From: Amycolatopsis methanolica 239
GTDB taxonomy: Bacteria > Actinomycetota > Actinomycetes > Mycobacteriales > Pseudonocardiaceae
Assembly: GCF_000739085.1 (NCBI RefSeq)
Contig: NZ_CP009110.1
Coordinates: 3,782,001-3,846,000, forward strand
Direction: 5' to 3'
Length of the DNA: 64,000 nucleotides
Of this stretch, positions 43,629 through 52,124 are shown piece after piece (the first letter of the stretch is position 1; the number at the start of each line of letters is the position of its first letter). The notes beneath the pieces were generated by a model, which searched no databases, had not been told where the DNA came from, and saw nothing but the letters and a program-made list of their open reading frames with translations. Both the position numbers and the translations under genes were made by a program.

Positions 43629-44449
43629 TCAGGCGGTAGGCACCCGCGCCCAGGCGCTGACCAGCGGCGGCAGGATCGCGATCGCGCCGGCTTCCGTCGC
43701 CTCGGCGACCAGCCGGGCGGGCAGGCGGTCGAGGTCGCCGACGTCCAGTCCGAGTTGGACGGCCACCGGCAACAGGGCGCGCCACACGCCCATCACGAAG
43801 CCCAGGATGTCCGGGGACAGTGGGCCGAGGCACGCGCCCATCGTCAAGGCGGGCATGGGCAGGCCGGCCGTGCGGAAGAGCCCCGGCAGCGCGGTGCCCG
43901 TCTCGGTGGTCGCGCCCGCCCCCCCCCGGAACGCCTGCACGATGACGTCCCGCACCCGGTCGAACAGCGGGATCTCCGGGGCACTGCGGGCGCCGCTGAC
44001 CTCGAAGTCCTGGAAGGACACCAGGCCGCCCGGCCGGACCAGCCCGGCCAGCCGCCGCAGCGCGGCGACCGGGTCCGGCAGGTGCATGAGGATCAGGCGG
44101 CCGATGACCGCGTCGAACGGTCGGGCCCCGTCCAGCTCCTCGATCGCGGCGTGGCGTGGCGGAATGTGACGTTCGACAGCCCGGCCCCGGCGGCCCGCTG
44201 CGCGGCGAGGTCGAGGATCGAGGCCTGCGCGTCGACACCGGTCACCGACCCCGCGGGCCCGACCAGGTGCGCCGCGGCGATCGACACGTCGCCCGGGCCG
44301 CAGGCGACGTCAAGGACGCGCATGCCGGGTTCGAGCCCGGCCTGGCGCAAGGCGTGCTCGGTGTGGCCGCGGTAGAGGCGCCCCTGCAGCAGGAGCCGCT
44401 CGACCTCGGGATCGTGGTGCCCGAGCACGTAGCCGGTTCCGGTGCTCAC
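43629..44449 (-). pseudogene. SAM-dependent methyltransferase split by 5-bp duplication
   Basis: The N-terminal part (GTG/ATG region near 44449, MSTGTGYVLGHHDPEVERLL) has the SAM-binding motif I RVLDVACGPGDVSIAAAHLV and GVDAQ. The frame is lost at about 44150 and the rest continues in another frame (IGRLILMHLPDPVAALRRLA ... SAWARVPTA). The cause is visible: GCGTG is repeated in tandem at 44149-44158; removing one 5-bp copy restores NVTFRHAAIEELDGARPFDAV. Whole, it would be about 272 aa, normal for a class I methyltransferase. It converges on the TetR gene. Confidence 0.85.
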
Positions 44450-44535
44450 CCGCCCAGTCTGCCCGCGCTGCGGGCGGACCGGGAAAACGGCCCGTGAACA
44501 ACCGCCGGGAACGCACCGGGCCAGGTGGTGAGACG

Positions 44536-44554
44536 CGAAAGTGACCTTGGTCCC
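44536..44554 (-). promoter_or_regulatory. DevR/DosR-like box upstream of devR
   Basis: On the minus strand GGGACCAAGGTCACTTTCG. It matches the mycobacterial DosR box core (GGGACT..AGTCCC) at 11 of 14 positions and the box at 45760-45778 at 15 of 19. A -10-like TAGGTT lies at 44600-44605, placing the box centre near -67 of devR. Suggests autoregulation. Confidence 0.55.
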
Positions 44555-44634
44555 CGCCGGAGGTGACTTCCGCCGGGTCGCGCGCGGCCCGGTCGGCTCT
44601 AGGTTGGAGACGTCACCTGCGAAAGGGGACTGCC

Positions 44635-45309
44635 GTGATCACCGTGTTCCTGGTCGACGACCACGAGGTCGTGCGCCGTGGGGTCGCCGAGCTGCTCGGC
44701 ACCGACGCCGAACTCGAGGTCGTCGGCGAAGCCGCCACCGCCGCGCAGGCCATGGCCCGGATCCCGGCGCTCAACCCCGACGTCGCGGTGCTCGACGTGC
44801 GCCTGCCCGACGGCAACGGCATCGAACTCTGCCGTGAGCTGCGGTCGCGGATCCCCGAGCTCAACGTCCTCATCCTGACCTCCTACACCGACGAGGAGGC
44901 CATGCTCAACGCCATCCTCGCCGGCGCGGGCGGCTACGCCATCAAGGACATCGCCGGGCTACACCTGGTGTCGGCCGTCCGCGAGGTCGGCTCCGGCCGG
45001 TCCCTGCTCGACACGCGTGCCGCGTCGACCCTGATGGCCAAACTGCGGACGAACGCCGCCGACCACGGACCGCTGGCCGGCCTCACCGACCGCGAGCGCA
45101 CCCTGCTGGACCTCATCGGCGAAGGACTCACCAACGCGCAGATCGCCCAGCGCATGTTCCTCGCCGAGAAGACCATCAAGAACTACGTCTCCCGGCTGCT
45201 GGCCAAGCTCGGACTGGAACGCCGCACCCAGGCCGCCGTCCTCGCCGCCAAACTCCAGACCGGCGAGCACGCCGACGCGCCCCGGCCCGGCGCGCCCGTG
45301 GTGCGCTGA
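44635..45309 (+). CDS. devR: DevR/DosR-like response regulator
   Basis: A 224-aa NarL-type regulator very like the mycobacterial dormancy regulator DevR. The receiver has [17 protein letters not shown], phospho-Asp in [16 protein letters not shown] and Lys in [14 protein letters not shown]. The HTH ([20 protein letters not shown], then [29 protein letters not shown]) is almost the DevR sequence. DevR switches on genes under hypoxia or nitric oxide. No DevS-type kinase is encoded nearby, so it is an orphan here. GTG 44635 has GAAAGGGG upstream. The gene faces the stress and gas-vesicle cluster. Confidence 0.85.
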   Translation: MITVFLVDDHEVVRRGVAELLGTDAELEVVGEAATAAQAMARIPALNPDVAVLDVRLPDGNGIELCRELRSRIPELNVLILTSYTDEEAMLNAILAGAGGYAIKDIAGLHLVSAVREVGSGRSLLDTRAASTLMAKLRTNAADHGPLAGLTDRERTLLDLIGEGLTNAQIAQRMFLAEKTIKNYVSRLLAKLGLERRTQAAVLAAKLQTGEHADAPRPGAPVVR

Positions 45310-45330
45310 CGGCGCCACGCCGGGCAGCGG

Positions 45331-45702
45331 TCAGGGCGCGGGCACCACCGCGGCCCGCGCGATGGCCCGGCGCGCGTGGACCTTCGCGATGCGGGAGCTG
45401 ACGAGCAACACGGCCACCACGACCGCGCCCACGACCCCGGCCAGCCGGTTGACGTCGACGGCAGGCTCCCACCGCAGCGTGCCGTCCTTGATGACGTAGG
45501 CCCCGGTCGGCTTGGCGGTCAGGCCGAACCCACCGCCCTCGCCGTGCTGTCCCTCCTTGTCGACGCCGTCGCCGCCGCCGGCCCCGCTGGCGACGCTCGC
45601 CGCCGCGATCACCGTGATGCCGTCCTTCTCGTAGGGCTCGGTGTACACGAGCTTCGCACCGGCCGAGCTCTTCGCCTTCTCGATCAGCTCGTCGATCTTC
45701 AT
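45331..45702 (-). CDS. GerW/YtfJ-family sporulation-associated protein
   Basis: A 123-aa protein with the GerW-type fold: IDELIEKAKSSAGAKLVYTEPYEKDGITVIAAASVASG, a Gly-rich loop (GEGGGFGLTAKPTGAYVI) and one C-terminal membrane helix (LAGVVGAVVVAVLLVSSRI). Family members are linked to spore or cell-envelope maturation, but the biochemical role is unknown. ATG 45702 has a strong AGGAGG. A DevR-like box lies 58-76 bp upstream, so it is a probable target of the adjacent DevR. Confidence 0.75.
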   Translation of the reverse strand: MKIDELIEKAKSSAGAKLVYTEPYEKDGITVIAAASVASGAGGGDGVDKEGQHGEGGGFGLTAKPTGAYVIKDGTLRWEPAVDVNRLAGVVGAVVVAVLLVSSRIAKVHARRAIARAAVVPAP

Positions 45703-45759
45703 CGCGACCCTCCTGGAGACCTGTGGATGAAGGCATCGTGGTGCGCCCGCGGCCCCGCG

Positions 45760-45778
45760 CGGAAGTGCCGATGGTCCC
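45760..45778 (-). promoter_or_regulatory. DevR/DosR-like box upstream of the GerW-like gene
   Basis: Minus strand GGGACCATCGGCACTTCCG; 15 of 19 positions match the box upstream of devR (44536-44554), consensus GGGACCANNGNCACTTNCG. It is centred about 67 bp before the ATG at 45702, consistent with an activator site. Confidence 0.55.
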
Positions 45779-45872
45779 CGGGATTCACGACAAACGTCCG
45801 ACGCAGGCGAAGTCCGCTCACGGCAAGCGAACGGGGCGCCACGGGCAGCGGCGCCCCGTTCGCTGCACGAGG

Positions 45873-46703
45873 TCAGGCCTTCGGCCGGTCCTGCGGCATC
45901 GTCGCGCTGCCGGGCGACGACGGCGGCATCGCCGCGGTCCGTTCCTGCGGCATGGCGGTTTCGGCCGCGTGCCGCGGAGCACCCGCGCCGGCTTCCCGTT
46001 CCGCGTCCTCGCGGCCGCGGCGGTAGGCCTCGGCCCTGGTGCGGGCCGACGGGATCTCCTCCTCGGCCCGGTTGAGCCAGCGGTCCCAGCGCTGCTGCAT
46101 CGGCCGCATCAGGCCACCGCCCGCGCCGACGACCAGCACACCGCCGACGGTCGCGAGCAGCGCGATCAGCACTGGCCCGGTGACCGTGGTGGCCACGCCG
46201 ATCTGGTTCAGCGCCGCGATCACACCGAAGGCGATCACCACGACCTGCACCATCTTCGCGACCAGCGGGCCGTAGCTGAGCCCGCCCATCGCGCCGCGGA
46301 TCAGGTCGTGCAGCGCGCTGCCGACGGCGGCCGCGACGATCACGATGACGATGGCCACGATGGCGCGCGGCAGCCAGGCGACGATGGCCGCCAGGATGGC
46401 GCTGACCGGGTTCGGCCCGAACACGCCGAACGCCAGCTGCAGGGCGATCAGCAGGACCGCGTAGTAGACGAGCGCGGCCAGCAGCCCGCTCGCGTCGTAC
46501 CGGGACTGTTCCAGCGCTCGCTTGATCCCGCCGCGCTCCACGGCCCGGTCGAAACCGACCCGTTCGAGTACGACTTTGACGACCTTGCGCAACGCTTTCG
46601 CGACGAGCCAGCCGACGACCAGCACAACGAGGAATACGGCGAACTTCGGCAGGAACGTGATCACGGCTCCGACCGCGTCGTTCCAGAATTCGGTGACGTT
46701 CAT
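45873..46703 (-). CDS. MscS-like / TM-helix-repeat membrane protein
   Basis: A 276-aa membrane protein with about five helices. It opens FWNDAVGAVITFLPKFAVFL with VVLVVGWLVAKALRKVVKVV, typical of the conserved TM-helix repeat found in MscS-like channels, and has a Gly/Ala-rich pore-like helix (LIALLATVGGVLVVGAGGGLM). A cytoplasmic tail (about residues 210-276) is charged and Pro-rich with three similar MPQ/MPP segments. It lacks a full MscS beta domain, so channel activity is unproven. It sits between GerW-like and GlsB-like stress genes. Confidence 0.75.
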   Translation of the reverse strand: MNVTEFWNDAVGAVITFLPKFAVFLVVLVVGWLVAKALRKVVKVVLERVGFDRAVERGGIKRALEQSRYDASGLLAALVYYAVLLIALQLAFGVFGPNPVSAILAAIVAWLPRAIVAIVIVIVAAAVGSALHDLIRGAMGGLSYGPLVAKMVQVVVIAFGVIAALNQIGVATTVTGPVLIALLATVGGVLVVGAGGGLMRPMQQRWDRWLNRAEEEIPSARTRAEAYRRGREDAEREAGAGAPRHAAETAMPQERTAAMPPSSPGSATMPQDRPKA

Positions 46704-46786
46704 CTATCACATCCGTGAACTGAGGGGACCGGGCGCCCGGCCCGGGCCGGAAACGGTGTCCGGACCGGACCGGGCCGGGAAGGGGG

Positions 46787-47068
46787 TCAGTGCATGAGCT
46801 TGCGCCGGCGGCCGCCCCGCAGAGCCGTGGCCAGCGAGACCCCGAGGACGGCGAGCACCAGCTGGGTCAGCACTTCGAGCCAGTCGATACCGTCGGTGTC
46901 GGCGTACCCGACACCCCGGGCGATCGCGGTGCCTGCGAAGGCCGCGACGATACCGACGACGATGGTCAGCCAGATCGGGATGTTCTGCTTCCCCGGCGCG
47001 AGCAGGCGGCCGAGGACACCGATGACCAGCCCCACGAGCAAGGCACTGATGATTCCGGATATAGCCAT
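46787..47068 (-). CDS. GlsB/YeaQ/YmgE-family stress membrane protein
   Basis: A 93-aa membrane protein with three helices: GIISALLVGLVIGVLGRLLAPG, IPIWLTIVVGIVAAFAGTAI, and LEVLTQLVLAVLGVSLATAL. This is the transglycosylase-associated (GlsB/YeaQ) family, often induced by general stress. ATG 47068 is preferred over 47110 because GGAG lies just upstream. A sigma-B-type promoter at 47099-47123 precedes it. It follows gvpK by 65 bp but has its own promoter. Confidence 0.8.
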   Translation of the reverse strand: MAISGIISALLVGLVIGVLGRLLAPGKQNIPIWLTIVVGIVAAFAGTAIARGVGYADTDGIDWLEVLTQLVLAVLGVSLATALRGGRRRKLMH

Positions 47069-47098
47069 CGCAACTCCATTGTTCGGCGATGGTTCCGG

Positions 47099-47123
47099 AT
47101 TCCCGGACAATTCCCGATGAAAC
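47099..47123 (-). promoter_or_regulatory. Sigma-B-type stress promoter of the GlsB-like gene
   Basis: Reading leftwards: GTTT (47123-47120), 15-bp spacer, GGGAAT (47104-47099), then 30 bp to the ATG at 47068. It fits the general-stress sigma consensus GTTT-N14-16-GGGWAW. It sits in the 65-bp gap between gvpK and the GlsB-like gene. Confidence 0.6.
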
Positions 47124-47133
47124 CTATTTCACA

Positions 47134-47424
47134 TCAGCGCCGATCCGACAGCAACGGGCCGAGCGGGCCGAGATCGATGTTCAATTCCTCCGGGGAGACG
47201 CCGAAATGCTCGCACAGTTCCGTCATGCGCTCGTCCAGCCGCATCAGCGTCAGCCCGATCGCTTCGACCTGCTCGTCGGTGAGGTCGCCGCGGTCCACCC
47301 GGCGCAGTGCCTGTTTCTCCATCAGTTGCCGCAGCAGTTCCACCACGGTCAGCACGAGGCCGGCCAGACCGCGCTCGACGCTGTCCGGATCGGTGTCGAT
47401 GCGGCGCTTCGCGGGGTCAGTCAT
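47134..47424 (-). CDS. gvpK: Gas vesicle protein GvpK
   Basis: A 96-aa GvpK: RRIDTDPDSVERGLAGLVLTVVELLRQLMEKQALRRVD, with the later EAIGLTLMRLDERMTELCEHFG, is characteristic. GvpK is an accessory protein needed for gas-vesicle growth in several bacteria. Last gene of the gvp operon; its ATG overlaps the gvpS stop by 8 bp. Confidence 0.9.
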   Translation of the reverse strand: MTDPAKRRIDTDPDSVERGLAGLVLTVVELLRQLMEKQALRRVDRGDLTDEQVEAIGLTLMRLDERMTELCEHFGVSPEELNIDLGPLGPLLSDRR

Positions 47425-47608
47425 CGGCGGGCTGCAATGCGCTCACGGAGGACAGCAGCGTCCGCAACGAGATGTGCACGAGGTCGACGTCGGCGATGGA
47501 CAGGGTGATCTCGCCGGTCACGACGACTCCGCCGGCGAGAACCCGGTCGAGGAGGTCGACCAGCGCCACCGGCTGGTCGGCGACGGGCGCGGGAACCGGT
47601 TCGGTCAT
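47417..47608 (-). CDS. gvpS: Gas vesicle protein GvpS (GvpA/J family)
   Basis: A 63-aa member of the GvpA/J/S fold: VALVDLLDRVLAGGVVVTGEITLSIADVDLVHISLRTLLSSV, the helix-strand-strand-helix of shell-type proteins but without the extended tail of GvpJ. Likely a minor shell or tip component. ATG 47608 is chosen from the family start; its start overlaps the gvpL stop. Confidence 0.85.
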   Translation of the reverse strand: MTEPVPAPVADQPVALVDLLDRVLAGGVVVTGEITLSIADVDLVHISLRTLLSSVSALQPADD

Positions 47609-48369
47609 GTTTCCTCCAAGGACGAGAACGAGTACGGCGGCCACGGCCCGGTGAGCTGCACCCGGATCGCCGGGCTCTCGTCGTCGCAGGCCGCCACCGC
47701 CTCGGCGAAGGCGCGCGCGTCGTCGTCGCCGACAAGGTAGGCGGCGTTGAGCACCATCTGCCGGTCGTCACCGGACAACGCCTTGCTCTGCAACGGGTGC
47801 AGGCGCGCGCCGGCGGCCAGCGCCGCGAGTCTGGAGTGGACCTTCGCGGCCTGCTCGCGTGCGAGCCGTTCGGATTCCGCGCGCGCGTCGCGTTCCGCCC
47901 GGCGCCGGGCGAGGTACGCCGTCCCGGCCCCCCGGCGGGACGGTGTCTCCTCGCGCCCGGGCGGCGGCTCTCCGGCGAAGACCTTGACGCCCCACTCGGT
48001 CCGCCCGGCGACGCGGTCCAGGGTACGCGCCAGCTCGTGCCCGCGGTGTTCGAGGACGCGGCGCACGCCGTGCTCGTCGCGGTACACGGTGGCCAGCCGC
48101 ACCGGCACGACCGGACCGGCGCCGGCGAGGGCACCGACCACGGCATCGTGCGCGCGGGCCACGGCGCCGAGCCAGTCCAGGTCCTCCAGGTTGCGGTGCA
48201 GGGCCTCCTCGCCGAACGTCTCCAGTGGAACGTCGCCGACGACCGCCGCCAGCCTGCCGGCCTCCACCGTGCGCAGCACTTCCCCGGCGACGCCGGGCAG
48301 TTCGCCTGCCGCGCCGGCGCCCTCCCGCCGGGTCACGGCGTAGAGCCAGATCCCGCTGTCCTCAGTCAC
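47605..48369 (-). CDS. gvpL: Gas vesicle protein GvpL (GvpL/F family)
   Basis: A 254-aa GvpL/F protein: N-terminal IWLYAVTRREGAGAAGELPG, AHDAVVGALAGAGPVVPVRLATVY in the middle, and WGVKVFAGEPP before a long helical region rich in Arg/Ala. It ends LTGPWPPYSFSSLEE, the conserved GPWPPYSF motif of the family. Two GvpL/F copies occur in this cluster (also 49278-50042); they probably nucleate or chaperone shell assembly. GTG start at 48369 overlaps gvpJ by 8 bp. Confidence 0.9.
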   Translation of the reverse strand: MTEDSGIWLYAVTRREGAGAAGELPGVAGEVLRTVEAGRLAAVVGDVPLETFGEEALHRNLEDLDWLGAVARAHDAVVGALAGAGPVVPVRLATVYRDEHGVRRVLEHRGHELARTLDRVAGRTEWGVKVFAGEPPPGREETPSRRGAGTAYLARRRAERDARAESERLAREQAAKVHSRLAALAAGARLHPLQSKALSGDDRQMVLNAAYLVGDDDARAFAEAVAACDDESPAIRVQLTGPWPPYSFSSLEET

Positions 48370-48718
48370 GGTGCCGGTCCTCGATCACGGCGCGGTCTTC
48401 CGCGCCCTCCAGCTCCTCGACGCGGGCACGCAGCTCGCGGTTCTCCCGCTGCAGCCGGGTGGTGTCGCCGGAGAGCCACGGATCGCTTTCCCACCAGTTG
48501 ATCCCGACCTCGCGCGCGGTCTCCAGCGAGGCGATCACCAGCCGCAGCTTGATGGTCAGCAGTTCGATGTCGAGCAGGTTGACCCTGATGTCCCCGGCGA
48601 TCACCAGCCCCTTGTCGAGCACTCTCTCGAGGATGTCCCCCAGGTTGGCGGGCTGGTGGTTGCCGAGCGCAGGGGACCCGCCTCCGCCCGGCGTGGTGGC
48701 CGGCTGCCCAGTCGCCAT
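48362..48718 (-). CDS. gvpJ: Gas vesicle protein GvpJ
   Basis: A 118-aa protein with the GvpA-like core (NLGDILERVLDKGLVIAGDIRVNLLDIELLTIKLRLVIASLETA) and a charged coiled C-terminal tail (QRENRELRARVEELEGAEDR). The GvpA core plus tail is typical of GvpJ, a tip/nucleation protein. ATG 48718 begins one base after the gvpO stop codon region. Confidence 0.85.
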   Translation of the reverse strand: MATGQPATTPGGGGSPALGNHQPANLGDILERVLDKGLVIAGDIRVNLLDIELLTIKLRLVIASLETAREVGINWWESDPWLSGDTTRLQRENRELRARVEELEGAEDRAVIEDRHRD

Positions 48719-48719
48719 G

Positions 48720-49022
48720 TCAGGACACCCCGCTTCCGCTGTCGGCCCGGCCGCGGACATATCGCTTGGTGCGCCGGTAGGCGAGCAGCTCACCGTCCAC
48801 GCCGAGTTCCAGCTCGTAGAGGGCGAGCATGTCGGCCGAGGACGGGATGCGCCGGTCCTCCAGCACTTCGAGCTCGACGAGCCAGCCGTCGTCGGTGGGT
48901 TCGACCGAGGTGACCGACACCGGGTTCCGGCTGATCAGCTCGCCGGCGTGGGCAAGCGCCCGCGACGCCGCTTCCGGGGCGGACAGCGCGCCGTCCCCTC
49001 CGGCCTCATCGCGTGGAGCCAC
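48720..49022 (-). CDS. gvpO: Gas vesicle protein GvpO
   Basis: A 100-aa GvpO: GWLVELEVLEDRRIPSSADMLALYELELGVDGELLAYRRTKRYVRG is the diagnostic C-terminal domain. GvpO is required for vesicle production in haloarchaea and found in actinomycete clusters. In Streptomyces gvpO usually precedes gvpA; here it lies after gvpG, so the order is rearranged. Confidence 0.9.
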   Translation of the reverse strand: MAPRDEAGGDGALSAPEAASRALAHAGELISRNPVSVTSVEPTDDGWLVELEVLEDRRIPSSADMLALYELELGVDGELLAYRRTKRYVRGRADSGSGVS

Positions 49023-49028
49023 TGGCGA

Positions 49029-49274
49029 TCACCTCTCCTTCTCGTCGGTCTCCGTCATGTCGAGCCGCCGCAGGACCTGCTGCTGGACCTCGGCCTCCTC
49101 CTCGGGCGAGATCTCCCCGGCCGCGCGTTTCTCCTCCGCCGCTTCGAGTTCGCGGCGGATCGACGCGGGCGCGGCGATCTCCTCGTTGACCCGGCGCTGG
49201 ATCAGCTCACCGAGCTGAATCACGCCGCAGACCGGCAGCAGCGGGAAGCCCAGGATCCCGGACAGCAGGCCCAT
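49029..49274 (-). CDS. gvpG: Gas vesicle protein GvpG
   Basis: An 81-aa GvpG: MGLLSGILGFPLLPVCGVIQ then LGELIQRRVNEEIAAPASIR, followed by an acidic helix (EEKRAAGEISPEEEAEVQQQ). The opening GFPLLPV and the ELIQ region are characteristic. Accessory protein acting in vesicle assembly. Starts 3 bp after the gvpF stop. Confidence 0.9.
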   Translation of the reverse strand: MGLLSGILGFPLLPVCGVIQLGELIQRRVNEEIAAPASIRRELEAAEEKRAAGEISPEEEAEVQQQVLRRLDMTETDEKER

Positions 49275-49277
49275 CGG

Positions 49278-50042
49278 CTACGCCTCCGGCCGTTGTGTCA
49301 CAACGAAATCGTAGGCCGCGAGCGGACCCAGCAGGCGCACCTCGGCGCGGCCCGACCAGTCCCGCGCGACGCGGTCGACGGCTTCCTCCAGATCGGACTG
49401 CTTGGCCGTCTCGACGAGGCACGCGAGGTGCACCGCGTCCTCTTCGTGCGTCGGCTCGCGCGGGGCGATCTGGGCGCCGGTCCCGGCGATCGCGTCGGCG
49501 ACCCGCTTGGTGTCGGCCTCGCGCCGGGCGGCGATCGCATTGCCGATCCTCTCGCCCAGCGCGATCCGCTCGTTGCGCGTGGCGTCCGCGGGCTTCCCGC
49601 GGATCGCCTCGCGCAGCTGGGCGAGCTGCTCGTCGGACTCGAGGATCTCGCGGAGGATGGTCTCCTCCACGTAGCGCGCCTTGACGACGTACTGCGCCTT
49701 GCCCTCCAGCTCATCCAGTGCCGCGACGAAGTCGTCCTGGTTGGCTTCGAGCAGTTCGGTGCGCACGGCGTCCTCGTCGGTGACCACGGCGCCGAACCGC
49801 AACGGCAGCACCGGCACCTCGGCGGCGGCCGCGTCGAGCAGCGCCGCGTGCGCGGTGAGGTCCTCGGGCCGCCCGAGCGGCTTGTCCCTCGGCACCTCGC
49901 TCACCAGCGCCGCGATCCGGTCGTGCTTGACCGCGCGGACCTCGGCGGGCGGGTCGCCGACGCCGCGGGCCTCCGGGTCGGTCTCCACGTCGGACGGCAC
50001 GATGCCGTACACGTAGACCACGGTCTCGCGCTCCTCGGTCAT
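49278..50042 (-). CDS. gvpF: Gas vesicle protein GvpF (GvpL/F family)
   Basis: A 254-aa Gvp[22 protein letters not shown] at the N-terminus, [23 protein letters not shown], the long central helix with [17 protein letters not shown], and the C-terminal [13 protein letters not shown]. GvpF is the protein that contacts GvpA early in assembly. ATG 50042 overlaps the gvpA stop (ATGA), coupling shell and chaperone synthesis. Confidence 0.9.
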   Translation of the reverse strand: MTEERETVVYVYGIVPSDVETDPEARGVGDPPAEVRAVKHDRIAALVSEVPRDKPLGRPEDLTAHAALLDAAAAEVPVLPLRFGAVVTDEDAVRTELLEANQDDFVAALDELEGKAQYVVKARYVEETILREILESDEQLAQLREAIRGKPADATRNERIALGERIGNAIAARREADTKRVADAIAGTGAQIAPREPTHEEDAVHLACLVETAKQSDLEEAVDRVARDWSGRAEVRLLGPLAAYDFVVTQRPEA

Positions 50043-50437
50043 CGCCCGCCGCCCTTCCGGCGCCCGGCGCGGTCCGTCTCCTCGTTGCCGCCGAGGAGGT
50101 CCTGCAGCTTGTCACCGGCGGCTTCGAGTGCTCCCCGGGTCTTCGCCTTGGCGCCGCCGGAGGTCACGTCCTCCAGCAGGTCCGGCAGGCCCTTCTGTTC
50201 GGTGTCGGAGATGTCGAGCCGGTTCACCGCCTCCGCGAACCGCAGGTAGGTGTCCACGCTCGCGATCACGACCCGTGCGTCGATGGTCAGCAGTTCGATC
50301 CCGACCAGCGACACGCGCACGTAGGCGTCCAGGACGAGTCCCTTGTCCAGGATCGTGTCGATCACGTCCGCGAGGCTGCTGGAGGTGGGCCGGTCCAGGC
50401 CCCCGCCGCCGCCCGATGGCTGCACCGCTGTCGTCAT
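50039..50437 (-). CDS. gvpA: Gas vesicle structural protein GvpA
   Basis: A 132-aa shell protein. The GvpA core is [56 protein letters not shown], matching the helix-strand-strand-helix rib monomer. The chain is longer than the usual ~70-aa GvpA, with a Gly-rich N-terminal leader and a roughly 55-residue basic tail ([20 protein letters not shown] ...), as in Streptomyces-type GvpA proteins. ATG 50437 overlaps the gvpZ stop. It is the only GvpA-type main shell gene in the cluster. Confidence 0.9.
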   Translation of the reverse strand: MTTAVQPSGGGGGLDRPTSSSLADVIDTILDKGLVLDAYVRVSLVGIELLTIDARVVIASVDTYLRFAEAVNRLDISDTEQKGLPDLLEDVTSGGAKAKTRGALEAAGDKLQDLLGGNEETDRAGRRKGGGR

Positions 50438-51438
50438 CGCCTGCTCCCCCGTCCTCTGCCCGCCGACGCCCGGGCGCGTGTACGTCGCGCCGGCGGTTCC
50501 TCGGCCTCTTCTTCGGGTTCTTCCTCGTCGGGCGCCTCGGCCTCGTCGGCCTCGGGTTCCTCGGGTTCTTCCTCGTTCCCGGGTTCCTCGTCGCTGTCCT
50601 GGACCTCGCCGTCGTGGATCTCGCCGCGCCAGCCCTCGACGTCGTCCGGGTGCAGGATCGCCTCGGTCATCACGTACCGCTGGAAGTGCTTGAGCTCCAG
50701 CCGCGCGCGCCGTCCCTGGGCCCGCCAGATGTTGCCGGTGCGCTCGAACAGCCCCTGCGGGTGGTACTCCAGCACCAGCACGACGCGGGTCAGGTCCGGG
50801 GTCAGCTCGTGGAAGGTCACCGCGCCGTCGACGTGCCCCTTCTCGCCCTTGGACCGCCACACGATGCGCTCGTTGGGGACCTGTTCGAGGATCGTGGACT
50901 CCCACGTGCGGCGCGACCAGAAGATCTGCGCCTTCCACGTCAGCGTCTCGTCGCTTGTCTGGTCGACGTACTCGACCTTCTTCATGAAGCGCGGGAACTC
51001 GGTGAAGCGGGTCCACAGGTCGTAGACCAGGTCGATCGGGGCGCCGATGTCGGCCTGCTCGACGATGTTGGTGACCTTGAGCTTGCCGCCCCCGCCGCCG
51101 CCGACGGAGTCCTTCACCTTGTCCGCGAGCCCGGACAGCCCGCCCTTGACCGCGCCCATCATGGCCTTGCCCTTGACGCTGGGCTTGCCGCCGGTGACGG
51201 CTTCGATCAGGCCGCCACCGCCGCCACCCGAGGCGTAGTCCTGGAGGCGGCCGGAGGTCGAGGTGATCCGGTTGGCCAGCGAGGTCGAGGCGCGGGTGGT
51301 GACCGCGCCGGCCAGTTTGCGCAGGGCTTCGGTCAGCTCGGTGGACGGCTTCGGGACGGCGTCGGCCACGCCGGAGACGGTGTCGGTGGCCGCGCCGGTG
51401 GCCTTGTCGAGGGTCTTCTTGATCTGGCCGGTCGCCAT
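50434..51438 (-). CDS. gvpZ: GvpZ-like SRPBCC protein of the gas-vesicle cluster
   Basis: A 334-aa protein. Residues about 1-120 are low-complexity with Gly runs. Residues about 125-265 form an SRPBCC/START-like cyclase domain ([34 protein letters not shown]; later [21 protein letters not shown]). The tail is an acidic block ([19 protein letters not shown]) followed by a basic one ([17 protein letters not shown]). The position and domain match gvpZ of Streptomyces gvp clusters, whose role is unknown. ATG 51438 is chosen; the gene sits 6 bp after gvpY. Confidence 0.8.
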   Translation of the reverse strand: MATGQIKKTLDKATGAATDTVSGVADAVPKPSTELTEALRKLAGAVTTRASTSLANRITSTSGRLQDYASGGGGGGLIEAVTGGKPSVKGKAMMGAVKGGLSGLADKVKDSVGGGGGGKLKVTNIVEQADIGAPIDLVYDLWTRFTEFPRFMKKVEYVDQTSDETLTWKAQIFWSRRTWESTILEQVPNERIVWRSKGEKGHVDGAVTFHELTPDLTRVVLVLEYHPQGLFERTGNIWRAQGRRARLELKHFQRYVMTEAILHPDDVEGWRGEIHDGEVQDSDEEPGNEEEPEEPEADEAEAPDEEEPEEEAEEPPARRTRARASAGRGRGSRR

Positions 51439-51443
51439 GGCGC

Positions 51444-52025
51444 TCACCTCCGCGCCCGGCGGACCGGGGTGCGGGCGGCGGCCGCCCGGCCGGTGCGGCG
51501 CGCCCGGGTCGGAGCGGGCTCTTCGCCTTCGTCCTCGTCCTCGAGCTCGGGTTCCCGTTCGGCCCGGCGGCGCCGAGTGGCGGTGCGGCGGGCGCGCGCT
51601 GGTGGCGCGGGCTCCTCTTCTGGCTCCTCCTGGGCCTCTTCGTCCTCTTCTGGCGCTTCTTCGGACCGGTCCTCGGTCTCCTCGTCGGTCTCCTCGGGCT
51701 CCTCTTCGGCGCCCTCGTCCCCGGACGCGCGCTTCGCACCGTCCTGGAGACGTTCGCTGAGCGACTCGATGCGCTGCGAGGCCGCCGTCACCGCGGCCGC
51801 CTTCGCCGCGCTCAGCAACTGGTCGCGGGCGACGTCGGTCAGTTTCGTCAGCTCCGCGGACGAGCCGAGCTGGCTCAGGCCGTTCTGGAGCAGCTTCCCC
51901 GGGGTGACGCCGGTCTTGCCGGTCGCCCCCGCGGCCGCGATCATCAGCGCCAGGCGCATCTTCTTCGTGCGGCCCAGTAGGTAGCCGAGCCCGACACCGA
52001 GGGCGACACGCGATCCTGCCTTCAT
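51444..52025 (-). CDS. gvpY: GvpY-like protein, first gene of the gvp operon
   Basis: A 193-aa protein. The N-terminus has a short hydrophobic [21 protein letters not shown] segment, then a helical Ala-rich part with [22 protein letters not shown]. From about residue 100 it becomes an acidic block ([20 protein letters not shown] and on) alternating with Arg-rich blocks ([22 protein letters not shown]). The position before the SRPBCC gene and the length fit gvpY of Streptomyces. ATG 52025 has AGGAGGA eight bases upstream. The sigma-B-type promoter is about 100 bp before the ATG. Confidence 0.75.
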   Translation of the reverse strand: MKAGSRVALGVGLGYLLGRTKKMRLALMIAAAGATGKTGVTPGKLLQNGLSQLGSSAELTKLTDVARDQLLSAAKAAAVTAASQRIESLSERLQDGAKRASGDEGAEEEPEETDEETEDRSEEAPEEDEEAQEEPEEEPAPPARARRTATRRRRAEREPELEDEDEGEEPAPTRARRTGRAAAARTPVRRARR

Positions 52026-52124
52026 TCGTAAGTCCTCCTGACTCCGGCGATTGGCGAGTCCTGCCGACAACCCACGCGCCACCCCCCGAACTCATCGGGG
52101 CGAGCAGGATGTACCGGGCGAGAA

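Noticed and set aside
46721-46734. GGGACCGGGCGCCC as a third DevR box
   Set aside because: Fits only the first half of the box; it overlaps the GC palindrome at 46729-46740 that is more likely part of a transcript end.
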